Positions 55,441-64,000 of a DNA stretch of 64,000 nt are shown here, in pieces. The stretch is from positions 186,001 through 250,000 of the forward strand of contig WPIO01000047.1 of assembly GCA_009760855.2 (NCBI GenBank). The letters run 5' to 3'. The first letter of the stretch is position 1. Every line of letters begins with the position of its first letter. The stretch is from Cristatella mucedo. Its lineage: Eukaryota; Bryozoa; Phylactolaemata; Cristatellidae. A model generated the notes under the pieces. The model made no database searches. It was not told the origin of the DNA and worked only from the letters and a program-made list of their open reading frames with translations. Made by a program: the position numbers and the translations under genes.

Positions 55441-55544
55441 AATTGTGATCTCGTAACTGAGGTTATTGGTAACCTGCACACTGCCGGAATGCAATAGCGT
55501 TAGAACAACAAACTATTAGAATAACCCAAATAAATGATAAACAT

Positions 55545-55830
55545 GCGTTTTCAGCTTCTTTTTTAAATGTCTTCCAAGTCGGGGGATCTAACGACGTCAT
55601 CCGGATGTATGTTCATACTTTGCAAGAACATATACGAAAGGCTGGGTCATCGTCGGTTTCAAGGTTCGCAATGGATACAGCATATCGGTTTCTTTTAGAA
55701 TGCAAGAGTATGGGACTTTGACTCTCTAGGTTAGGAGTAGTTTTATCATGCTGGCATAAGCCAAACAATACCGAATCTACATGTGTGTGACCGAAGGTTT
55801 TAGTCGGGAGCTGCTGGATTTAGAATAAGT
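55545..55830 (-). mobile_element. LINE family A, ancient ORF2 C-terminal fragment
   Basis: CTTTTTTAAATGTCTTCCAAGTCGGG, GGTTTCAAGGTTCGCAATGG and TGTGTGTGACCGAAGGTTTTAG follow the leftward ORF2 end of other copies. Many substitutions. Confidence 0.5.
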
Positions 55831-56269
55831 CAAGTTCGGCAATTGATGTGTGAATTGGCAATTGCTATTCTTCTGACATATAAGCCTCTTTCTTATATGT
55901 TGTACTGAGCACATGATCGTAAGACAGTAGTACAGCTAGCAGTGCACCAGAGAACTTAGTAGGGGATTCATTGAAAGTGTTGCCAATTGACTAATTATGA
56001 ATGTTACGTCCGTGTCTCAGCTAGCCAAAATTTGAGCTTAGCTCACTTAGCTGAAAGCTCGCCGACTTGTCAGTGGAGCTTAAGTGATTGTCGAATGAAA
56101 ACTAGCTTTTTAACAGGGCGTGTACGTTTCGGACTCGAATTTCAAGCGAGTCGTGTAGCAACTTGTAAAAAAAGGACGGGCAAAGCTGAGCTGCAAATGA
56201 TTACAGACCGACGAAGATAGCTTAAGGTCGGAGAGACAACGAATTAAGTGCTCGTTAGTCAAAATAGCA
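55831..56269. other. Gene-free stretch
   Basis: Contains a 77-codon rightward frame at 55,987-56,220 with no recognisable motif. Nothing else is seen. Confidence 0.4.
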
Positions 56270-56404
56270 GAGCGAGAGGCGTGAACTCATACTTTGGGAG
56301 TGATAAGGCAAGGTATCTAGTGCTATAAATGCGATCTAAATCGATGTTTAAGGTCTTTTTGTATTCATAGATGGAATAGTCTTTTAGTTCTCTTAAAGCT
56401 GACA

Positions 56405-56611
56405 AGCTTGCTCACACTGTGCATACTGCCACTTAACACATTTGCATGCTGACCCTGTGCATGTCACCCCTAACCATATTCTTCATTGTGTTTGTTTTTC
56501 AAGCACGATTTTACTTACCATTCAATTGACTTTCCCTTTGAAGCAAACTTTAAGCGCCTAGAAAGAGATCAGGTTCTCTGAGGGCGCTTTATCAAGTGCA
56601 TTATTATTATT
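56405..56611 (+). mobile_element. LINE family A 3' UTR and tail inserted in block U copy 3
   Basis: ACACTGTGCATACTGCCAC through TTAAGCGCCTAGAAAGAG, GAGGGCGCTTTATC and an ATTATTATTATT tail. The hairpin is well preserved. 5'-truncated. Confidence 0.85.
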
Positions 56612-56979
56612 AAAGCTGGTTATGGAGATGTAAAACTTAAATGATGGACTTGTTCTCTGGCATTGAGACGGCTAGAAGCAGATCAGTCAACCTGAAAATT
56701 GTATTGAATGAAATTTGCAGGAGTCGATCGCAGCATAACATTTGAAGCAAATATGGGCACAATCTACGCAGTTTTACAATCTCACAACCGCTTAATATAG
56801 TTTCAATTTGGCGCACTAGTTTAGGGAGCCTCTAACTTTGTCAGGTATTTAACTTTATATCTGTTGGGAAAATCTTGATGTTAGGGAGGTTGTCATAATT
56901 AAACCGTGCTGCCTAATAACCAGTTACTGCCCTTAGAGCTAATGGTCGGCTGAAACATGGATGAATTATCATAGTAAAG

Positions 56980-59055
56980 GCCATGTCTAATTTCTAAAAA
57001 AACACTGTTGGATCGCAGATGCATGATCCAAAAATTGTGGTCTCGATGATGAACTGTCTCCTTGATCGGTCTCTGTTTTGATCTTACCTTATGAACCTTG
57101 TGATTATCAAGCTGATCACTTTCCTACCTTCTTTATGTAGGAGATAGTCAAAATCAGTAAGCTCGTAGCTGTGGCAACAGCGTCCGCCAGAATGCTGTGA
57201 CTTCTTTTAGTGTAGCAAATCAGTCTACATGCAGGAAAAAGAATAGTCACCTTGTCCTGAAGTTTATATCCCGATCAAGAAAGGCAACTGGTCCGTTGGA
57301 CTCAATTCCCACTGTCCTGCTTCTACGTTACATTGATTGGCTACTTCCATTCATAACTAGCATATCTAATATGACATACCTGTTCGGTCATGTACAAGTG
57401 CTTTTCAAAAATAGCTGTATTAAGGCCGCAACTCAAAAAAGCGACACCGGACCTAGAAAAAATGAGCAACTACCGCTTAGTTTTTCTTCTGCAATTTCTA
57501 TTGAAAACACTGGAACTAGTCGTGGCAGACCATTCGGTCTAATATATTTTAATTTCGAATGCAGCTAGTCACTTCCAGTGTTGCTTTAGAGCTTTTCAAT
57601 CATCAAGTTACTATTTCCTCCGGTGTACAACAGCTATTAGCTATTAGCTACTAGCCTACTTAAAAATGGAGACGCTGGTAAATTATCCCTACTTGTTTTG
57701 CTCGATCTTTCGTCAGCTTTTAATACTATCGATCACCAAGTAGGTCTTGAGAGGCTCTCATCTTGCCAGGATATTACTGCCGTTGCTCTGCAACGGTGTA
57801 GATACTATCTCAGTCAGAAACTCCAGAGTATTCGCGTGCCTGGGCAAAGACTATCCGAGGTTTCCTTAAATTATGGAATTCCTTGGAGTGCCGTGCTTTA
57901 TCCGGTTCTTTATACGGTTTATACTTCACCTTTCATCGACGTGATTGTCCAGCACAATCTGGTTTTACCTTCTCTGAGGACGACACTAATTTGTTCCTTT
58001 GCTTTCATTCCTCCCAGCCCGCTAGCACGTCAAATTCGCTCAGCTTCCTCCCTGCTTGCATGTATGAAATCCTCACACGGCAGGCGGCATCTTTTTCAAC
58101 ATCAAACGATGTAACTTGCAAGTTAATTTTATCAAATCATAGGCGAAGCGACTGTGAGTAATATATTGCAAAGGAGACGCTTAGTGTTAGCTACGATAGC
58201 CTATCTCCTGTTGAATGTACAAAATCTAGGTGTCCTGTTACAAAGTGAGCCTCTTTGAAACGACCGTATCAGCTGCACAATTAGTTCTGCCTAATTTCAG
58301 CTCCATAATATTTCAAGAAATTCGTTCTTGTTTAGATACGGATCTACCTAAGTTTGCATTCGTAACAACCCGTCTCGACTTCCGTAACTCACTGTTTGAT
58401 ATCCTACTGGCAGGTGCAATCAGCATTGTAAAGCTTGTGCAAAACTCCTCTGCTGGGCTTGCCTGTCGTGAGCTTTGCCGCTGCCATATCGCACTGCTTC
58501 TTGCCGACCTGCACTGTCTACCAATCAGGCAACGGATTGATTTCATGGTTCAGTAGCTCATGTTGAGGTTCCTTCATCCTTTTGCTCTAGCCTACTTATC
58601 CTATGTACTTCCCCACCAGGCTAAGGATCATATTAGCCCTTCTTGAAATCTAACAGTTTACCTATACCTCGCATAAACCTCTAATGATCACGGGATCGGG
58701 CTGTTAGTTCCAATGCTCCCAGAGCCTGGAGATCACTCCAGACTTGCCTTAGGAAATTCCCTGACTCGTTCACATTTAAAAAGAACTTGAATACGCAGCT
58801 ATTATAAAATCTATTAGTGTGTCCCTTTTATTTAGTTGCTTATGTGTACTTTCGCAGTTTCATGCTGCTGCGGCCAAGCACACTTGCATGATGACCCTTT
58901 GTATGTCAACGATAACCGTCTATGATCATGTTGTTTACCAAGTACGATTTCTCTCACCGTTCGATCGTGTTAAGTTTGCAACCAATGAAAAACCACATAG
59001 AAAGAGATTGATTTTTCTTTGAGTGCATTTTATAAATCGTATTTTTATTATTGTT
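56980..59055 (+). mobile_element. LINE family A, 2.1-kb decayed copy
   Basis: Runs from the ORF2 linker (HLVLKFISRSRKATGPLDS at about 57,250) through the reverse transcriptase (LVLLDLSSAFNTIDHQV; the YADD region is degraded at about 57,970). It continues through the C-terminal domain and 3' UTR to a TTTTTATTATTG tail. Multiple stops and frameshifts. It sits inside block U copy 3. Confidence 0.85.
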
Positions 59056-60131
59056 TTTTAACAATATAATATGCTCTATAACAACCAAAAAGGAAACATT
59101 TTAGCGTCCAGTACTAGCTGAAGACTTATCCGCGATGACGTGCGAGAAAGCTGACATGCTAATGTCAAGACGGGCTCAGTTTTCTACCCAGCCACTTATC
59201 GCAGACAAATCAATAGCAATATTGACCGGCTGTTGGAGAGATATTTAATTTTTTTAATCCAATTAAATCACTTAATAAGGTTAGCGAATTTGACTGTCAT
59301 TTTAATACATTCGAATGCAATTTCAGCAGTAGGAGAGTAACAAACCCAGGTATCTAGTGAAGATAATTATTGCATGCAATGAAGAGCCCCGCATGTCCAC
59401 TGGAGTGCAACAAAATGCGAACCACCGCACAAAGTACTATAAAAGAAAAACAAATGTCTTGACCTGCACCATAGTTCTTAGCTAATAAAAAGTAAAAAAA
59501 AAATAGCCAATGAAGCTTTTTCCGATTTCAGAATGACAGCTACCAGGACAACCAGTAAGCAGGAACTTACAAAAGCTTCGTCTAAATTTTTATTTTGGTC
59601 CCGTGAACCGGCCTAGATAAAAACCAAAATTTACCACATATAGCATTAGTATGCTGACTAGTTGCAGGCCGAGGGTTGCAATAGATTAAAGATTTTTTGG
59701 GGGAAATAGTGGTGTCAACGAACAGCCTCTGTATCGCCGGAAACACTTTAATATTTTAAAATGACCTTGTTGTTTGACAAGGGATATATTACATGGTATG
59801 CTACGATTAAACGCTATTACAAACGTTGACGGCGAAGCATTGCAAGCTTTCTAGACAACTTACACTGTCTAATAAATAGGCTGCTCGTCAATATTGGCTA
59901 TTTTAATAGTGTTTATGTCACTTTGTTCTTTGCCGTCAGCCCATTTTGTAAAGCATACAGCCAACCGTGCATGTTATCAAGTCGCCCAATTTTCTGACAG
60001 AAGGTGGCACTCTACATTTCGCACGATCGTTCAATAAGAAAAAGGCCGTGCCGTTTTTCAATGTTCGACTCAAGTTCAAAACTGAACCTCGACTAACGTC
60101 ACGTTACACATTTAATAAAACCTAAATAAAT

Positions 60132-60270
60132 ATAATTCATTTGTATAGCGCCACAAGAGAACTTAATCTCTATCCAGGCGCTTCGCATAAGCCACAGGGC
60201 TTGAGCCCACGACCTCGACCGAACCTTGGCTGGGGCGAGATCCCCAATCACTGGGCCAAACGAGCTCGGC
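60132..60270 (-). mobile_element. SINE-2, complete
   Basis: Read leftward: CTCGTTTGGCCCAGTGATTG, B box GGTCGTGGGCTCAAGCCC, then GCGAAGCGCCTGGATAGAG and GTTCTCTTGTGGCGCTATAC. Confidence 0.82.
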
Positions 60271-60390
60271 ATTATTTATATTCAATAAAACCTTGCAGCA
60301 GGTCCTTTAGGTGCTGAAACTATGGTGCTAATACTGACATTGTTTCAAATTGTGTCACTGTGCATGTAAAATTTAAAAAAAAACGAAATA

Positions 60391-60555
60391 CTAGCTGATT
60401 TAACAGCCTCTTTTGTAAAGCGGCTGAAGAGCCTTTAAGGCTTCCACCACCGCTTGCAGTTGTGAAAAAGGATCGCCGACCGCAGGATTAGAACACACGA
60501 CATCGGGACCGAGGTCGTGAATAGCAACCGCCTTACCTAGTTCGCTATCACGGCT
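60391..60555 (-). mobile_element. SINE-1, near full length
   Basis: Read leftward: GCCGTGATAGCGAACTAGGT, the inner stem ACGACCTCGGTCCCGATGTCGTG, a decayed B box GTTCTAATCC, GGCGATCC, AGCCTTAAAGGCTCTTC and AGAGGCTGTTAAATCAGCTAG. Confidence 0.82.
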
Positions 60556-60719
60556 TCAACATCCAACAATGCCATTCCTGTTAAGGATGTGCTTATTAGC
60601 ACTGACCTATGATTAACACATCGAGCTTCGGTAACTGCGAATGTACACCAACTAGAAAGACATTATATTATTATTTGCAGTGCATAAATACATCGTTATA
60701 AATATTTAGATTAAAGCAA

Positions 60720-60850
60720 TACTTTTTGACATATAGAAGCCTATTTTTGTACAGCAACGGAAGAGCGTTAATAGCTATTACCTCAGCTGCTAGCCACGAG
60801 AAATTAACTCCGATTGCAGGATTACAAGCCACGACCATGGAGCCGGAAGA
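60720..60850 (-). mobile_element. SINE-1, degenerate
   Basis: AGAAGCCTATTTTTGTACAG, GAAGAGCGTTAATAGCTATTACC and GATTGCAGGATTACAAGCC follow SINE-1 read leftward, with the B box changed to GGCTTGTAATCC. Confidence 0.6.
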
Positions 60851-61020
60851 GGGAAAGGAAGTAACTGATCTATTGACCTATTGAGGAGTTATTGCTCATC
60901 CATTATTCCACTTGCCGCTGGCCGATAGTGTGCGTAATACGGCATTCATATTCTATGAATGACGTAATACTTCTAGCTTTTGCTCTTTGGGCACTACACT
61001 TAGGCAAAATATAATTTATT

Positions 61021-61140
61021 TGGATAGCACCCTACGAGAACCTATTAATTATTCAGGTGCTTCATATATAAATAAAGGCTCGAGCCCACGAATTTAGCCG
61101 GACCTTGGTCGGGTGGGCACCTTAACCACTGGACCAATAG
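61021..61140 (-). mobile_element. SINE-2, degenerate
   Basis: Read leftward: GGTCCAGTGGTTAAGGTGC, a decayed B box CGTGGGCTCGAGCC, then TATATGAAGCACCTGAATAAT and GTTCTCGTAGGGTGCTATCC. Confidence 0.75.
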
Positions 61141-61334
61141 CTGAACTATTTTCCAGTTTCAGCCGCATCGTGCCGTCAGGTCAGGTATGCACTATGCATT
61201 AGTTGTTTAGTTACGCCGTTTCGAAAACTTTTGTGAAAAAGCTTTCGTTTTGCTAGCCGTAGGCAGTGGAAGTCGCCGTAACTATTCTTTCTCGACGACA
61301 ACTAATGTACTGCTGCTGACAAAATCACATCTTT

Positions 61335-61560
61335 TCCAGCCTCCTGAGGTGCTACTTCCATTAAACTCACTGCCTCAACTGCTCTCCTGATTTTGCTGCT
61401 CTTCGTGCTTCCTCTTAGTTGCATTAGATAACCTCCGTTGGTTACCGAATGCAAAATGAAAGCTGTTTTAGTGTGAAAGCTCTACAGCACATTTTCTTGT
61501 AAATTACCCGCATCGTCTTTCTGGTTTTGTGGAGTTACAGACAGTTGGAGTTTCTGGTGC
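61335..61560 (+). mobile_element. LINE family B 3' UTR, old
   Basis: GAGGTGCTACTTCCATTAAACTCACTGCCTC, GTTGGTTACCGAATGCAAAATG and TTTTGTGGAGTTACAGACAG track the family B 3' end at reduced identity. The ACATT tail is lost. Confidence 0.65.
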
Positions 61561-61884
61561 GTAAGATCACGTTGGGTTACTACTAGGCGCCTGGTGTCTT
61601 TATCAGTGAAACCAGCTCTTGAAAGGGTGTTCGCTTGTCTTATCGATCAAGAAATGCAATCGCATATTGCAGATGTAATACAATATCATAGTTTTCATAC
61701 GAAAAGTTATGAACTTGACTGATTATCTATCGACTCGTACAACACTTTTTAAATACTGAACAACTTGTTTTAATTTTTGGATAGCTTTACTATATTTAAA
61801 ATTGAGAATTATTAATTAGTAACAACATTTGGTTACTAAAAAATGTCTAAAATATTACTCATCAATTACTAAACCCATCAAAGT

Positions 61885-62790
61885 ACCCAAGTCCCAAGAT
61901 GTTTTTGCTTCAGTCGCATTTAATTAACGTCCACCTGTGAGATCGGTTAAATAGAATACATAAACTTATGTTGTACTACGCTCCTAATTTGGGAGCACGA
62001 ATCGCATGATTGCCATTGTCCTCTACACAGGCTCAAGCAGAGACGGCAGGGTGAACCTAAACGACCTAACTGCTTAAATAGCCGATTGTCGATCTTTAAA
62101 ATGCTTGACTGTGAGCTCTGGGTGGCTTTTAGTGACATACGTTTGTTAGAACTAAGTCTTTGGTTCTTATGGCTGCACGCCATAGGTTGTCTATGCTCAC
62201 TTTAAGTTTTGACGTGTATCCGATGAACTAGAATGGTCGTGAGAAGTCTATTATTCACAAATATGGGCGCATGGTAATGTTTTCAAAAATGCGGCGATGT
62301 TTGATACACCATTACGATTTTCCCGGTGTAGCATTTTTAAGAAAACAGACTGTTTCAAAACGTATAAGCATATGCAACCACGAGTCGAGTGGAGAGCTAA
62401 AGACGACATAACCCACCACAGCTACAATCTGATATAGTTAAGCTCCTCGTATTGCCTTGATGCCGGATCTCGTTTGTATTTCTTTGATTCGTGTCACGTG
62501 AGCTCCATTAGATATTTAATCGTGCGATCAATCTACCACACAGTTTCAAAAATTGTGTGTAACTTAATTTATAAAAACGGAAGCAATTAAAATTTTATTT
62601 GAACTAACTCCATTGGTGTTTTTTTTAATCCTTTCTGTTTAACGTTTAAAAACCATTAAGTAGAGAAATAAACTTTTAAGTTTCTTCGTTGCAGCGTCTA
62701 GCTAAATAAGTTAGCATAACCAACATTCACGTTCAAGTACGGACGATTTGATAGCTGCAAAAACGAAACTTGAATTGAGATATTTCTCGA
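61885..62790. repeat. Segmental duplication block V, copy 4
   Basis: Best match to copy 1 (30.5-31.56 kb), collinear over its whole length but without the SINE-1. It ends where the following LINE A begins, at the position that in copy 1 lies about 190 bases before the peptide gene. Confidence 0.85.
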
Positions 62791-62794
62791 GAAA

Positions 62795-64000
62795 GGGACA
62801 CTAAACCAAGACAACTTAAGCAACGACCACCCAGTCTCCCTTCTACCATTCCTATCAAAGACACTTGAACGGGTCTTGGCGGACCAGCTGAACTAATTTA
62901 TTAAAACCTCACATCTTGCTAGTAAGTTCCACTCTCGCTTTAGAGCTAATCACTGCACAGCTACTGCATTGCTTAGGGTATGCAACGACCTACTCAGGAA
63001 TGCAGACATGGGTAAAGTGTCTCCGCTTGTTTTGCTCCATCTTTCGGCAGCTTTTGATACCATCGATCACAAAGTTCTTCTCGAGCGCTTCTCATCTCGC
63101 CTGGGCATCACAGTCACTGTACTGCAGTGGTTCAGGTCCTATATCAGTGGGAGATTCAAGAGTATTGATGTGAATGGACATAGATCATCTGAAGTACCTT
63201 TGAAATCTGGGATACCTCAGGACTGCTTACTTCGTCCGGTTCCTTTCACGGTTTATTCTCTCCCTCTTGCAGATGTGATTGGCAAAGCACAACGTAGGCT
63301 TTCACTTCGATGGGGATGACACTCAGTTGTATATCTGCTCTGATACCTCCAAGCCTTCGAGCACATCAAATTTTCTCAACTCCATTGCTGCATATATTGA
63401 TGACATCAGCACATAGATGGCAGCCAGTTTTCTAACACTAAACGACGATAAAATTAATTTACTAAATGGGCAAACACATTGCGACTTACAAATGGGAAAG
63501 GCTGAAGCTAAAAATTGGCTCTCCCAGAATATCTACAGATGAATTAGCTCAAAATCTAGGTGTCATATTCCAAAGTGACCTCTCGTTAGACGATCATATC
63601 AGCTCCGCAGTCAAATCTGCCTATTTTCAGCTCCATAACGTTGCTAAAATTCAGGCTTGTTTAGATAAGGATACCATGACCAAGTTGGTCCATGCATACC
63701 CGACATCCCGTGTCGACTTCTGCAAATCGCTGCTAAATGGCATACCGGCATTTGCCATCAGGTGATTGCAGCTAGTGCAAAACTCCTGAGCTGTTTTGTT
63801 TCGGTTGTGAGCTTCGCAGTTGCCACGTTACTCCACTTATCGCCGACCTGCACTGGCTACCAGTCAAGCAACGGATTGACTTCAAGGTTTTGTCGCTCAC
63901 TTTTAGGTCACTTAATTTTTTGGCTCCAGCCCATCTCTCAGATTTACTCCCCCATCAGGCCAGGCATCGTACCACCTGCTATTCGGAATCAAAGAGTCTA
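62795..64000 (+). mobile_element. LINE family A, continues past the window end
   Basis: Starts 5'-truncated at the DQDNLSNDHPVSLLPFLSKT segment, has LSAAFDTIDHKVLLER and GIPQDCLLRP (the [10 protein letters not shown] motif, mutated), and FHFDGDDTQL after a one-base insertion near 63,283 (YADD lost). It then continues into the C-terminal domain ([19 protein letters not shown]) up to the last base. The 3' UTR and tail lie outside. Confidence 0.88.

Larger units (their letters stand above)
56270..59960. repeat. Segmental duplication block U, copy 3 (interrupted by LINE A)
   Basis: Left part 56,310-56,400 and 56,612-56,940 (GCTATAAATGCGATCTAAATC, GCAGATCAGTCAACC, CACAACCGCTTAATATAG). Right part 59,080-59,960 (AATGTCAAGACGGGCTCAG, TCGTCTAAATTTTTATTTTGG, TTTACCACATATAG). 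Two LINE A elements account for the gaps. Most diverged of the three copies. Confidence 0.6.

Overview
This window looks like repeat-rich nuclear DNA of an invertebrate animal. The evidence is many decayed CR1/L2-group non-LTR retrotransposons, tRNA-derived SINEs with A and B boxes, long (GA)n microsatellites, candidate short introns with GT..AG ends, AATAAA poly(A) signals, and no operons, Shine-Dalgarno sites or rRNA. The species cannot be named from sequence alone. A sponge, cnidarian or similar lineage is possible but is only a guess.

Most of the window is transposon. LINE family A (CR1/L2 group, endonuclease plus reverse transcriptase, 3' hairpin AAAGCGCC...GGCGCTTT and an (ATT)n tail) has about 25 copies on both strands. 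The best runs leftward over 37.9-41.3 kb and is broken by only a few visible lesions. LINE family B (same superfamily, different 3' UTR, tail of ACATT units) is best preserved at 22.2-24.5 kb, with short 3' pieces elsewhere. The families are nested both ways: B sits in A at 12.0 kb with an 8-bp target-site duplication, and A sits in B at 1.7 kb. Two SINE families are present. SINE-1 has its own 3' end. SINE-2 ends in a tail nearly identical to the LINE A hairpin, so LINE A is its likely partner.

Beneath the transposons lies a set of old, diverged segmental duplications. Block V recurs at 30.3-31.6, 42.3-43.5, 50.3-51.7 and 61.9-62.8 kb. Block U recurs at 45.8-47.3, 52.3-54.0 and 56.3-60.0 kb, and V and U are joined in two of these places. 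A 2.27-kb tandem unit lies at 34.0-37.5 kb.

The most interesting content is a pair of small three-exon genes at 31.75-32.37 kb (+) and 49.28-49.90 kb (-). Both have a signal-peptide-like exon, an acidic exon and an exon encoding a Gly/Ala-rich amphipathic segment ending in -NVARG. Both have a 99-bp first intron, a roughly 90-bp second intron and a shared 3' UTR with AATAAA. Each copy carries one different apparent lesion. They look like a family of secreted, processed peptides that I do not recognise. A second point of interest is an AT-rich island at 28.5-30.3 kb with several small leftward ORFs, one of them with a tail-fibre-like motif.

No conserved housekeeping gene, rRNA, convincing functional tRNA or CRISPR array was found.
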